Source: Microbacterium jejuense
GTDB taxonomy: Bacteria > Actinomycetota > Actinomycetes > Actinomycetales > Microbacteriaceae
DNA length: 64,000 bases
Assembly: GCF_019511665.1 (NCBI RefSeq)
Contig: NZ_JAEUAW010000002.1
Location: 248,001-312,000 of the forward strand
Direction of reading: 5' to 3'
How positions within the stretch are numbered: the first letter of the stretch is position 1; every line of letters begins with the position of its first letter. Below the pieces are notes generated by a model. The model did not search any database. It had not been told where the DNA came from and saw only the letters and a program-made list of their open reading frames with translations. This document shows positions 1-9,190 of this stretch, piece after piece. Made by a program: the position numbers and the translations under genes.

Positions 1-62
1 CGCTGCCGGTGCCCGACCCGACCGAGCAGGCCGCGCGCCGGGAGGCATGGCGCGCGAGCTGA
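1..62 (+). CDS. 3' end of an upstream gene (partial, unidentified)
   Basis: One frame is open from the window edge and ends at the TGA at 60-62. It reads as a short charged tail (LPVPDPTEQAARREAWRAS). This looks like a normal C-terminus, and the interspersed repeats begin 22 bases later, as they do after other genes here. The stretch is too short to assign a family, and a chance open frame cannot be excluded. Confidence 0.4.
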   Translation, partial: LPVPDPTEQAARREAWRAS

Positions 63-84
63 CGGCGGGCTGCTCGTGCGGTCT

Positions 85-253
85 GGGCGTTTCGTCTCGC
101 TCGTTCCTCGCTCGCTCAACGGCCGGGACCCGACCCGGTCGTCGGGTGCTCGCTCAACGGCCGGGACCTGACCGGTCGCCGGGTGCTCGCTCAACGGTCG
201 GGATCAGGCCCGGTCGTTGAGCGGAGGGCGCTCTGGCGCCCGCAGACGAAACG
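85..253. repeat. Interspersed inverted repeat, locus 1
   Basis: A reverse short arm at 88-124 starts CGTTTCGTCTCGCTCG and ends in CTCAACGGCC. Two degenerate tandem pieces carrying TGCTCGCTCAACGG follow at about 143-208. A forward long arm at 212-253 (GGTCGTTGAGCG ... GCAGACGAAACG) contains a GGGCGCTCTGGCGCCC hairpin. The locus lies between two genes. Reading through the long arm in one frame adds a spurious 36-residue N-terminus to the next gene. Confidence 0.85.
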
Positions 254-324
254 TGGTCGTGCACGGGCGGCCGCGGCCGCGCCTACACTGGACGCACGCT
301 CCACCGACGTCGATCGGAGCCGCC

Positions 325-1665
325 GTGCCATCGCCCTGGTCAGAACGCCATGAGGTGTCACCCGAGACCTCACGGCTGCTGATCGAGCGCGCCCACGAGG
401 AGCTCGTGGCCGGCAACGCCGGCGACCAGCGGCTCGGCGACGTGCGCACGCTGGTGCGCGATTCGTGGCGGCGCTCGCTCGACAGTCTCGCCGGCGCCGA
501 GGGGCTCCCTCCCCTCGACCTCACCGCCGACGAGCTCGAGGCCTATCGCCGGGCGCATCCCCTCGCCGCGGTCATCGACATGGTGCGCGGCCTGCTGCTG
601 CCCGGCGATCCTGCGGAGTCGGGCGTCGCCGTGGCCGTCGGCGACGCGGCCGGACGACTGCTGTGGGTCGAGGGCGACCACAACGTGCGTCGCCTGACCG
701 GCGACATGGGCTTCGTCGAGGGCGCGAACTGGTCCGAGAGAGCCGTGGGCACCGCCGCGCCAGGGACCGCGCTCGCGCTCGACCGCTCTGTGCAGATCCG
801 CGGCGCCGAGCACTTCAACCGGCTCGTGCAGCCGTGGTCGTGCACCGCGGCTCCCGTCCACGACCCCGAGACGCGCGGCATCCTCGGCGTCATCGACGTC
901 ACCGGAGGCGTCGAGGCGGTCACGCCGCAGGCTCAGCTACTGGTGGATGCCACGGCCCGGGCCATCGAAGGGGAGCTCCTGGTCGCCCGGCTCAAGGCCC
1001 GCGCCCAGCCCGCGAGCCCGGCACGGCGTGCACCGGCACGTCGTGCGGAGCGGACACGCGCGACTCTGCGGGTGCTGGGACGCGACCGGGCGCTGCTCGA
1101 GGTCGCCGGTGACGGGACCGAGACGGTGTCGGAGCTCGGCGGGCGGCACGCCGAGCTGCTGCTGATGCTCGCCGTCCACCGTCAGGGCGTCTCGGCCGAG
1201 CGTCTCGGCGGTCTCGTCTACGGCGAATCGTCCGGAGAGGCGGCATCCGTCACGCTCCGGGCCGAGATGGTGCGCCTGCGCCGAGCGCTCACGGCGGTGG
1301 CGCCGGCGCTCGTCCCGGAGTCGCGGCCGTACCGGCTGGGCGTCGAGCTCGAGACGGACGCGCACCAGGTGCTGTCACTCCTCGACCGAGGAGCCCACCG
1401 GGTCGCGCTCGCGGCGTACCGCGGCGACGTGCTGCCCGACTCGGTCGCGCCCGGCGTCGAGGAGTTCCGCGACACCGTGAGGACCGCGTTGCGCGAGGCG
1501 CTCATGGCCGAGGCATCCCTCGACGTCCTGCTGGCGTTCGCCGACACCGCAGCCGGCGCCGACGACCTCGAGCTGCTGCGCCTATGCCTGTCGATGCTGC
1601 CCGCCCGGTCGCCGCGACGGGCGGGCCTGGTGGCACGCATCGAGAAGCTCGAGGCCGAGGTCTGA
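325..1665 (+). CDS. GAF-domain transcriptional regulator
   Basis: Cytoplasmic DNA-binding regulator of 446 residues, probably controlling the aldehyde dehydrogenase/DUF779 genes downstream. The N-terminal half (about residues 25-215) resembles the sensory and GAF region of AcoR-type activators (DSWRRSL, LLWVEGDHNVR, GANWSERAVGT, HFNRLVQPWSCTAAPV). No sigma-54 AAA domain follows. Instead residues 255-340 look like an OmpR/BTAD-like winged helix (LGGRHAELLLMLAVH), then a helical tail. The GTG at 325 is chosen because GGAG lies at 315-318; the upstream ATG at 217 starts inside a repeat. In actinobacteria such sigma-54-independent GAF regulators commonly adjoin acetaldehyde-type dehydrogenase genes. 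The ligand is inferred, not seen. Confidence 0.8.
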   Translation: MPSPWSERHEVSPETSRLLIERAHEELVAGNAGDQRLGDVRTLVRDSWRRSLDSLAGAEGLPPLDLTADELEAYRRAHPLAAVIDMVRGLLLPGDPAESGVAVAVGDAAGRLLWVEGDHNVRRLTGDMGFVEGANWSERAVGTAAPGTALALDRSVQIRGAEHFNRLVQPWSCTAAPVHDPETRGILGVIDVTGGVEAVTPQAQLLVDATARAIEGELLVARLKARAQPASPARRAPARRAERTRATLRVLGRDRALLEVAGDGTETVSELGGRHAELLLMLAVHRQGVSAERLGGLVYGESSGEAASVTLRAEMVRLRRALTAVAPALVPESRPYRLGVELETDAHQVLSLLDRGAHRVALAAYRGDVLPDSVAPGVEEFRDTVRTALREALMAEASLDVLLAFADTAAGADDLELLRLCLSMLPARSPRRAGLVARIEKLEAEV

Positions 1666-1726
1666 TCGCGGACCGGATGTGTCCGCAATGCGCGTCACGA
1701 TGGGTTCACCACAGAGAGGAACCCTC

Positions 1727-2122
1727 ATGCTCAACGGATTCGCCACCCAGAACGTCTACGCCGCCGACCTCGACGCCGCGGCAGCCTGGTACGCCGACGT
1801 GCTCGGGATCCAGCCCTACTTCCGGCGTCCGGGGTACGTCGAGTTCCGCGTCGGGCCGTACGAGCACGAGTTCGGCATCATCGACGCGGCCTACCGGCCG
1901 GATGCCGTGACCGCGCCGGGCGGGCCCATCCTGTACTGGCAGGTCGACGACGTCGAGGGGGTCAACGCGGCGCTCCTCGAACGGGGCGCGACGGAGTTCC
2001 AGCCGGTCACGGTGCGCGGGGAAGGGTTCGTGACGGCATCCGTCGTCGACCCGTTCGGCAACCTCCTCGGCGTCATGGAGAACACCCACTTCGCAGGCGT
2101 GCGCGAGCGTCTCGGGGCGTGA
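1727..2122 (+). CDS. VOC (glyoxalase/bleomycin-resistance) family protein
   Basis: Small cytoplasmic protein of 131 residues with the single beta-alpha-beta-beta-beta module pair of the VOC superfamily. [19 protein letters not shown] is the typical first half, and [14 protein letters not shown] the typical metal-site end with its Glu. The substrate is unknown; family members include glyoxalases, isomerases and antibiotic-binding proteins. The ATG at 1727 is preferred over an in-frame codon at 1679 because AGAGAGGA (1713-1720) precedes it. It lies 61 bases after the GAF regulator stop and on the same strand, so co-transcription is possible. Confidence 0.8.
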   Translation: MLNGFATQNVYAADLDAAAAWYADVLGIQPYFRRPGYVEFRVGPYEHEFGIIDAAYRPDAVTAPGGPILYWQVDDVEGVNAALLERGATEFQPVTVRGEGFVTASVVDPFGNLLGVMENTHFAGVRERLGA

Positions 2123-2149
2123 GCCGGCACGGCTGCCTCGGCCCGCACG

Positions 2150-2181
2150 GGCCGCGCAACGTCATGCAACGTTGCGCGGCC
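2150..2181. promoter_or_regulatory. Inverted repeat upstream of aldehyde dehydrogenase (operator or terminator)
   Basis: GGCCGCGCAAC (2150-2160) is the exact reverse complement of GTTGCGCGGCC (2171-2181). Inside it, GCAACGTTGC (2166-2175) is itself palindromic. A TGCAAC...GTTGCA-like arrangement is what AcoR-type regulators are known to bind, so an operator for the GAF regulator is plausible. A terminator for the VOC gene is the alternative, although only a weak T-rich tail follows. Confidence 0.5.
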
Positions 2182-2234
2182 TACCTTCTTCGCAGGTGAC
2201 GACGACCGTCGCCGAAGCGTCGAAGGAGACCAGC

Positions 2235-3785
<1,551 letters not shown>

Positions 3786-3794
3786 GCCCTCCCC

Positions 3795-3831
3795 CGGCCG
3801 GTCGCGCCTCCGGGGGGTGCGCGACCGGCCG
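3795..3831 (+). terminator. Stem-loop after aldehyde dehydrogenase
   Basis: CGGCCGGTCGCGC (3795-3807) pairs perfectly with GCGCGACCGGCCG (3819-3831) around an 11-base loop, starting 10 bases after the stop codon. Only a short pyrimidine tail (TCTCC) follows. It could terminate, or merely lower, transcription into the DUF779 gene. Confidence 0.6.
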
Positions 3832-3892
3832 TCTCCCCGGCCCGGGTGGCTGCGGCTCCCGCTCCACCCGGGCCATCCCTCCCCGCGGCCCC

Positions 3893-3992
3893 GGTCGTTG
3901 AGCGGAGGGCGCTCTGGCGCCCGCAGACGAAACGGGGTGGGGCGCGAAGCTGCCCGTGCGGCCACGGCGTTTCGTCTTCGCTCCGCTCAACG
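3893..3992. repeat. Interspersed inverted repeat, locus 2 (between aldehyde dehydrogenase and DUF779)
   Basis: A forward long arm (3893-3934) with the GGGCGCTCTGGCGCCC hairpin is followed by a linker containing CCCGTGCGGCC. A shortened reverse arm (3968-3992, CGTTTCGTCTTCGC ... GCTCAACG) completes the pair. This is one near-complete element, sitting inside what is elsewhere a tight gene pair, only 28 bases before the DUF779 start. Confidence 0.85.
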
Positions 3993-4020
3993 TGGGATCG
4001 GCACACACCAAGGAGTCCCG

Positions 4021-4413
4021 ATGGCACAGACCCGCACCTACTCGCGCGTGGCGGTGACGGATGCCGCGGCATCCCTTCTCCGTCAGCTCACGGCTCAGCA
4101 CGGCAGGCTGATGTTCCACCAGTCCGGCGGCTGCTGCGACGGCAGCGCGCCTATGTGCTTCCCGGTCGGCATGTTCGTCACCGGGCCGTCGGATGTGCGG
4201 CTCGGTGCACTGGAGGTCGGCCTGGACGACCCGATCGAGGTGTTCATCTCGGCCGCGCAGTTCGAGTACTGGAAGTACACGCACCTCACGATCGACGTCG
4301 TGCCGGGCCGCGGCGCCGGCTTCAGCGTCGAGGGCCCGACGGGCAACCGGTTCATCATCCGGTCGCGCATGCTCGACGACGGCGAGATCGGCCACTTCGG
4401 CCTGCACGCCTGA
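4021..4413 (+). CDS. DUF779 family protein
   Basis: Protein of 130 residues matching DUF779, a small cytoplasmic family of unknown biochemical role that is regularly encoded beside acetaldehyde-type dehydrogenases. Residues 30-75 hold the family hallmark MFHQSGGCCDGSAPMCFPVGMF with three close Cys (CC...C) that could bind a metal or act in redox. The YWKYTHLTIDVVPGRG and FIIRSR segments are also typical. AAGGAG at 4009-4014 supports the ATG at 4021. A repeat element separates it from the dehydrogenase, so expression may depend on read-through. Confidence 0.85.
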   Translation: MAQTRTYSRVAVTDAAASLLRQLTAQHGRLMFHQSGGCCDGSAPMCFPVGMFVTGPSDVRLGALEVGLDDPIEVFISAAQFEYWKYTHLTIDVVPGRGAGFSVEGPTGNRFIIRSRMLDDGEIGHFGLHA

Positions 4414-4419
4414 CCCGGG

Positions 4420-5025
4420 CTAGAGCCACCCGTTCTCGTCCGCGATGCGCGCCGCGTCCGCGCGATTGCGTCCGGCGGTCTTGCCGATGGCGCTCGACAG
4501 GTGGTTGCGCACGGTGCCCTCCGACAGGTGCAGCATGCGGGCGATGTCGGCGATCGAACCGCCGGTGCGGGCGGCCGCCAGCACGTCGGTCTCGCGCTCT
4601 GTCAGCGGCGAGACGCCCTGGGCGAGCGAGTCCGCAGCCAGCGCCGGGTCGACCACGCGCAGGCCCTGCGCGACGCGGCGCACCGCGTCGGCGAGCTGCG
4701 CGGCCGGCGTGTCCTTCACGACGAACCCCGAGGCGCCCGAGCGCATCGCCCGGGCGAGGTACCCGGGCCGCCCGAACGTCGTGACGATGAGCACGCGGCA
4801 CGAGGGGAGCGCTGAGCGCAGCGCGGCGGCTGCGGCGATCCCGTCCATGCCCGGCATCTCGATGTCGAGCAGAGCGACGTCCGCCTGGGCATCGATGGCC
4901 GCAGTCACCACCTCGTCGCCCCGGCCGACCTCGGCGACGACCTCGATATCGGGCTCCAGTCCGAGCAGGGCCGAGAGCGCTCCGCGCACGAGAGCCTGGT
5001 CGTCCGCGATGAGCAGCCGGATCAC
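4420..5025 (-). CDS. LuxR/NarL-type response regulator
   Basis: Transcription regulator of 201 residues. The receiver domain (1-120) shows the acidic pair in LLIADDQ, phosphoacceptor Asp54 in ALLDIEMPGMDG, Thr in VLIVTTF and Lys in GFVVKDTP. A LuxR-type helix-turn-helix follows (about 138-195: LTERETDVLAAARTGGSIADIARMLHLSEGTVRNHLSSAIGK). The GTG start at 5025 is fixed by a four-base GTGA overlap with the kinase stop and by GGAGGT just upstream, so the two are translationally coupled. It is the last gene of the ABC/two-component group. Confidence 0.93.
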   Translation of the reverse strand: MIRLLIADDQALVRGALSALLGLEPDIEVVAEVGRGDEVVTAAIDAQADVALLDIEMPGMDGIAAAAALRSALPSCRVLIVTTFGRPGYLARAMRSGASGFVVKDTPAAQLADAVRRVAQGLRVVDPALAADSLAQGVSPLTERETDVLAAARTGGSIADIARMLHLSEGTVRNHLSSAIGKTAGRNRADAARIADENGWL

Positions 5026-6185
5026 AGAGTCACCTCCAGGCGGAAGCCGCCGAGATCGCTCCGGCCGACCGAGAGGCGTCCGCCGGCGGCATCCACTCTC
5101 TCGCGCAGGCCGGCCAATCCCGTGCCGGCCTCGCCCTCGACAGGACCGATCCCGTCGTCCTCGACGGTGACGCGGTCGGCGTCGAGGCGGATACGGCAGC
5201 GGCTGGCGTGCGCATGGCGCACGACGTTGGTCACGCCCTCGCGCACGACCCACCCGGCGAGCTCGCGGTGCTCGGGGCGGACCGCTTCGGTGGTCGCCGG
5301 CGCGTCGAGGTCGATGTCGACGGCGGCGAGGGCGACGCGGGCGGCGGCCAGCTCGCCGCTGACGCTCACGCCGCGGAACCCCGCGACGGTCGCCCGCACG
5401 TCGGCGAGGGCTCCGCGCGAGAGCGCCTCGACCTCGGCGAGCTCGGCCTTCGCGCGTTCGGGATCGGCGTCGACCAGCCGGCGGGCGAGCTCGGTCTTCA
5501 CCGTGATCACCGTGAGCGAGTGCCCGAGGATGTCGTGGATGTCACGTGCCACACGGCCACGCTCGCGTTCGGCGGCGAGGCGCTCGACCTCCCGCTGCGC
5601 CATGCGCATGCGCCCGAGCGAGTCGATCGAGCGCATGAACGCGGCCATCATGAGCGAGACCGACGCGATGATGGCGGGCACCCACAGCACGTCGGCGTTC
5701 CACCCGACGTCGATGACGTCGAACAGCAGCGCGAGGGCCGCGAGGCCGAAGATCGACATCCAGGTCGCCGGCCACGGCAGCAGCGCGGTTGCGATCAGCA
5801 CGCCGACGTAGGTCCACAGGGTGCCGACGCCCCAGCCGAGCCACGGCCACAGCGCGAACGACAGCGCGAAGACCGCCGCAATCGTCACGACGCGCCGCGG
5901 CCGCGCGAGCGTCCAGTCGAGCGGCGTCGCGACGAGGAACGCCAGCGCGTACACGGACAGCACCGCGATGCCGAGCACCGCCGATGCCGTCGACCCGGCG
6001 GCGTGGACGATCTCGGTACCGGCGCTGAACAGCCACAGCAGCGAGACGCCACCGCCGATGTACCAGCGCAGCGCCGCCATCGACCACAGCACGGAGGGCA
6101 CAGTGTAGCCGTCGAGCGGCCGCCCGCCGCCGGGCCGCATGATCCACAGCGGCCCCCACGCCTGCCGTTCGGACTCGTCGCTCAC
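5022..6185 (-). CDS. Sensor histidine kinase (HisKA_3/DesK type)
   Basis: Membrane sensor of 387 residues. Several hydrophobic segments fill residues 35-180. The dimerisation and phosphoacceptor box RVARDIHDILGHSLTV follows (His near 217), then a GHKL ATPase end with WVVREGVTNVVRHAHA (N box), VEDDGIG (G1) and GLAGLRERV (G2). This order is that of the kinases paired with NarL-type regulators. The GTG at 6185 has GAGGAGAG upstream. The stop overlaps the regulator start. The stimulus is unknown; genes upstream encode an ABC-2 transporter, which such systems often control. Confidence 0.93.
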   Translation of the reverse strand: MSDESERQAWGPLWIMRPGGGRPLDGYTVPSVLWSMAALRWYIGGGVSLLWLFSAGTEIVHAAGSTASAVLGIAVLSVYALAFLVATPLDWTLARPRRVVTIAAVFALSFALWPWLGWGVGTLWTYVGVLIATALLPWPATWMSIFGLAALALLFDVIDVGWNADVLWVPAIIASVSLMMAAFMRSIDSLGRMRMAQREVERLAAERERGRVARDIHDILGHSLTVITVKTELARRLVDADPERAKAELAEVEALSRGALADVRATVAGFRGVSVSGELAAARVALAAVDIDLDAPATTEAVRPEHRELAGWVVREGVTNVVRHAHASRCRIRLDADRVTVEDDGIGPVEGEAGTGLAGLRERVDAAGGRLSVGRSDLGGFRLEVTL

Positions 6186-6261
6186 ACTGTCTCTCCTCGT
6201 CTCTCACCCTAGGGCCGTGGACTCCTCGCCCCACTCGCTCCCGTCCGGACCCGCTTCCCCT

Positions 6262-6343
6262 GTCGAGGACGCACGTCCTCGCCGAAGACGCACGCCATGG
6301 ACGCAGATAACGTGCGTGCTCGGCGACGACGTGCGTCCTCGAC
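6262..6343. repeat. 82-base imperfect palindrome
   Basis: Positions 6262-6294 and 6311-6343 are inverted copies, 33 bases each with about three mismatches, around a 16-base centre. The outer arm begins GTCGAGGACGCACGTCCTCG. The arms themselves contain the small palindrome GAGGACGCACGTCCTC. It lies between the ABC permease stop and the kinase start. It could form a long RNA hairpin separating the two halves of the group, or act as a protein-binding site. Confidence 0.7.
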
Positions 6344-6370
6344 GAGAGGGGCCGGAACCGGACGAGAGAC

Positions 6371-6404
6371 GTGGATGCCGGCGGCCGCGGCCGCCGGCAT
6401 CCAC
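6371..6404 (-). terminator. Perfect 34-base palindrome after the ABC permease gene
   Basis: Each half is GTGGATGCCGGCGGCCG, so the 34 bases read the same on both strands. It lies 10 bases past the permease stop. The outer GGATGCCG/CGGCATCC pair is the same word that forms other terminators in this window. A terminator or attenuator between the transporter and the kinase is likely, although no strong T tract follows on the minus strand. Confidence 0.55.
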
Positions 6405-6413
6405 CTGCCTCTC

Positions 6414-7229
6414 TCACACGCGCTTCGTGTCGCGACGGAAGAAGAACACCGTGCCCGCGATGAAGATGCCGAGCCACACGACGGCGTTGAGGAGCGCCAG
6501 TGCGTCGAACGGGGCGCCGGTGAGGGGTTCGCGAGCGATCGCGCTGATGCCGTAGACAGGGGTGAGCCGCGCGATGACCTGCATGAAATCGGGCATCGTC
6601 TCGACGGGGTAGAAGAGCCCGCCGATGAAGGCGAGCACGACGATGGCGAGGCTCGTGATCTGCGCGACGTTCTCGCTGCGGACCATGTAGCCGACCATCA
6701 GGCCGAGCGTCGTGAAGACCGCCCCGGCGAGCAGCCACGCGGCGAGGCCCGTCGAGATCCACTGGATCGGCGAGAGCTCGATGCCGGCGATCGCGCCCGC
6801 GGCGAACGTCGCGACGATGGCGATGACGCCGAACAGCATGCCCGCGATCATCTTGATGAGCACGTTGACCAGCGGGTTGAGGGGCGTGAGGCGCAGCTGG
6901 CGGCTCCAGCCCTGCGCGCGCTCGACGGCGACGGCGGCTCCGGTCTGCGTCGCCGACATCATGGCGCCGTACATCGCCATCGACACCATGATGTAGGCGG
7001 CGACCGAGGGTCCACCGGCGGCGATGGGCGTGGCGGTGAGAGGGGTGTCGCGCAGCGGCAGGCCGATGATGACGAACATCACGATGGGGAAGGCGACGGT
7101 GAAGATCAGCGTGCGCCGGTTGCGCAGCTTGCGCTTGAGCTCGATGCCCAGGTAGGTGAGGTTGAACCCGCCGAACGGGGGCACCCGGCGGTCGAGCTGC
7201 ACGCGGTCGGAGGCGGTGGCGGTGGTCAT
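6414..7229 (-). CDS. ABC-2 type transporter permease
   Basis: Inner-membrane protein of 271 residues with the ABC-2 export permease pattern. A short cytoplasmic N-terminus is followed by six hydrophobic segments (LIFTVAFPIVMFVIIG, AYIMVSMAMYGAMMS, MIAGMLFGVIAIVATF, AAWLLAGAVFTTLGLMVGYM, IVVLAFIGGLFYPVETM, LLNAVVWLGIFIAGTVFFF) and a basic tail. ATG 7229 overlaps the ATPase stop in an ATGA, so the two halves are coupled and form one transporter. Substrate is unknown; drug, lipid or peptide export is usual for this class when a two-component system follows. Confidence 0.92.
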   Translation of the reverse strand: MTTATASDRVQLDRRVPPFGGFNLTYLGIELKRKLRNRRTLIFTVAFPIVMFVIIGLPLRDTPLTATPIAAGGPSVAAYIMVSMAMYGAMMSATQTGAAVAVERAQGWSRQLRLTPLNPLVNVLIKMIAGMLFGVIAIVATFAAGAIAGIELSPIQWISTGLAAWLLAGAVFTTLGLMVGYMVRSENVAQITSLAIVVLAFIGGLFYPVETMPDFMQVIARLTPVYGISAIAREPLTGAPFDALALLNAVVWLGIFIAGTVFFFRRDTKRV

Positions 7230-8167
7230 GACCTGTCCCCTTCGGAGGTGAGGGCGAGGAAGACGCTCTCGAGGTTCTGGGCGGTGATCTCGACGTCGCG
7301 CGCCGGCGTCTGCGTCAGCAGGTGCCGGGCGACGGCGTCGGAGTCCCTGGTGTGGATCGCGAGGCGGTCGCCCTTGGTCTCGACGTCGTCGACGCCGGGG
7401 AGGGCGGCGATCGCGACAGGGTCGGCGCCCGGCAGGGTCGCGTGGACGATGCGTCCCGACACGAGGTTCTTGATCTCGGCCGTCGTGCCGTCGGCGACGA
7501 TGCGTCCGCGGCTCATGAGCACGATGCGGTCGGCGTACTCGTCGGCCTCGTCGAGGTAATGGGTGGCGAACAGCACCGTGCGGCCGCGGGCCGCGTCGGC
7601 GCGGATGGCGTTCCAGAACGAGCGGCGTCCCTCCACGTCCATGCCGGTGGTCGGCTCGTCGAGGATGAGCAGCCCCGGGTCCGACAGCAGCGCCATCGCG
7701 AAGCGCAGCCGCTGCTGCTGACCGCCCGAGCACAGCCCGACGAGGCGGTCGCCGATCTCGCTGATGCCCGCGCGCTGCATGACCTCGGTGACCGGACGCG
7801 TGTCGGCGAACAGGCTCGCGGTGAGGTCGAGCGACTCGCGCACCGTGATGTCTTTGAGCAGGCCGCCGGTCTGCAGCACGGCGCTGACCAGGCCGTGGGC
7901 GATCGCCGCGCGGGGCGACTCGCCGAACACCGTGACGGCGCCCGCGTCGGGGTGCGAGAGCCCGAGCATCATGTCGATGGTCGTGGTCTTGCCGGCGCCG
8001 TTCGGACCGAGGAACGCGACGATCTCGCCGGGCCGCACCTGCAGCGTCACGCCGTCGACGGCAGTGACGGCGCCGAACCTCTTGTGCAGGTCGGTCGCGT
8101 CGACGGCCCACCGCGGGGCGGCCGTCGCGGCGGTGCCGGCGGCCGCCGTGGTCTGTGTGATCTCCAT
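7226..8167 (-). CDS. ABC-2 type transporter ATP-binding protein
   Basis: Cytoplasmic ATPase of 313 residues that would energise the permease encoded next. Walker A is GPNGAGKTT (near 54-62), Q-loop in VLQTGGLL, signature CSGGQQQRLRF, Walker B LLILDEPTTGMD with catalytic Glu replaced in the usual way by EP, and the switch His in FATHYLDEA. A C-terminal domain of about 80 residues (VHATLPGADPVAIAALPGVDDVETKG) is as in DrrA-like exporters. First gene of the minus-strand group; start ATG 8167 with GGAGAC nearby. Confidence 0.95.
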   Translation of the reverse strand: MEITQTTAAAGTAATAAPRWAVDATDLHKRFGAVTAVDGVTLQVRPGEIVAFLGPNGAGKTTTIDMMLGLSHPDAGAVTVFGESPRAAIAHGLVSAVLQTGGLLKDITVRESLDLTASLFADTRPVTEVMQRAGISEIGDRLVGLCSGGQQQRLRFAMALLSDPGLLILDEPTTGMDVEGRRSFWNAIRADAARGRTVLFATHYLDEADEYADRIVLMSRGRIVADGTTAEIKNLVSGRIVHATLPGADPVAIAALPGVDDVETKGDRLAIHTRDSDAVARHLLTQTPARDVEITAQNLESVFLALTSEGDRS

Positions 8168-8279
8168 GTCTCCATGGTTCCGGCAGGGCGCAGCCGCGGC
8201 CTCACACGGGCGTCACGAGGTGCCCGTGACATCCGTCACGGGTCGATGCCGGCACCCCGGCCCGCCGGACGGCCCGGGG

Positions 8280-8423
8280 CGTTTCGTCTTCGCTCGTTCC
8301 TCGCTCCGCTCAACGACCGGAACTGCCCGGGGCGTTTCGTCTTCGCTCGTTCCTCGCTCCGCTCAACGACCGGAACTGCCCGGTCGTTGAGCGGAGGGCG
8401 CTCTAGCGCCCGAAGACGAAACG
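8280..8423. repeat. Interspersed inverted repeat, locus 3
   Basis: Two reverse arms at 8280-8320 and 8333-8373 (CGTTTCGTCTTCGCTCG ... CTCAACGACCGG) form an almost exact 53-base tandem duplication. A forward long arm (8382-8423) follows, carrying GGGCGCTCTAGCGCCC in place of the usual CTGG loop. The 288-base gap between divergently placed minus-strand genes holds little else. Confidence 0.85.
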
Positions 8424-8455
8424 CTTGAGCCTCGCGCAAGCCTCGGATCCCGGCG

Positions 8456-8944
8456 TCAGGCGCTGTCGCGGATGTCGCGGGCGAAGCCCACGGCGTGCTC
8501 GCGCAGGGCGGCGATGCGCCGGTCGCGCGCGGCCTTGACGTCGAAGCCGAGGTACGCGGGCGGCACCGGGCGACGGACGTTGACGGAGCACTCGAAGTTC
8601 TCGCACAGCAGCGTGCCGACGGTGTCGCCGTTGCGGCCGGCCTTGCCGGCGCGCTTGGCGCTGAACAGCACGACCTCGTTGGGCAGCGTGACGTCCTCGC
8701 ACCACGAGCACTGCGCGCGGGTGCGCGTGCGCTGCTCGGTCTGGCGCAGCAGGATGCCCACGGGGGCGTCGTCGACGGGCACCACCATGAAGCCCGCGAG
8801 GGGCTGCTTGGGGTCGCGCCAGCCGAAGTAGTCGAGCTTGTCCCAGTCGACCTCGCGCAGGTCGGGGACGATGAGCGAGTTCCGCTCGCGGAGAGAAGCG
8901 TTGACGAAGGACGCGCGGATGTCCTTCTCGGTGAATGCGTGCAT
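8456..8944 (-). CDS. FBP domain protein (treble-clef zinc finger, FusB-like C-terminal family)
   Basis: Protein of 162 residues resembling the actinobacterial FBP family, whose C-terminal treble-clef zinc finger is related to the elongation factor G-binding protein FusB. The N-terminal MHAFTEKDIRASFVNASLRER and WDKLDYFGWRDPKQP segments are typical. Zinc ligands are CSWC (near residue 80) and the later LLCENFECSVNVRRP. It probably acts on the ribosome-EF-G system, by family analogy only. The ATG at 8944 is preceded by AAGGAA; 18 more codons upstream are open but lack a ribosome site. Confidence 0.8.
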   Translation of the reverse strand: MHAFTEKDIRASFVNASLRERNSLIVPDLREVDWDKLDYFGWRDPKQPLAGFMVVPVDDAPVGILLRQTEQRTRTRAQCSWCEDVTLPNEVVLFSAKRAGKAGRNGDTVGTLLCENFECSVNVRRPVPPAYLGFDVKAARDRRIAALREHAVGFARDIRDSA

Positions 8945-9190
8945 GATTCCTTGATTCACGAGAGATCGCCGGTTACGGCGAACGATGGGATGCCGCAAGC
9001 CGACGGCTTGCGGATGATGCGGGCTGCGTCACCGTGGTTCACACCGGGCGACGCGCACAGCTACATCCCCTCGGCGCGTCGAGCGCCGAGTACCCCCTCA
9101 CGCCCAGCGGGCGTCGTGATCGTCATATGCACGCCCGACAGCATACGCCCGCGCCCTCCGCGCCGGCTGGACGTGCGCGCCCCGACCGGC

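Noticed and set aside
217..324. N-terminal extension of the GAF regulator
   Set aside because: It is a translation of the long repeat arm (SGGRSGARRRN), and the GTG at 325 has its own ribosome site.
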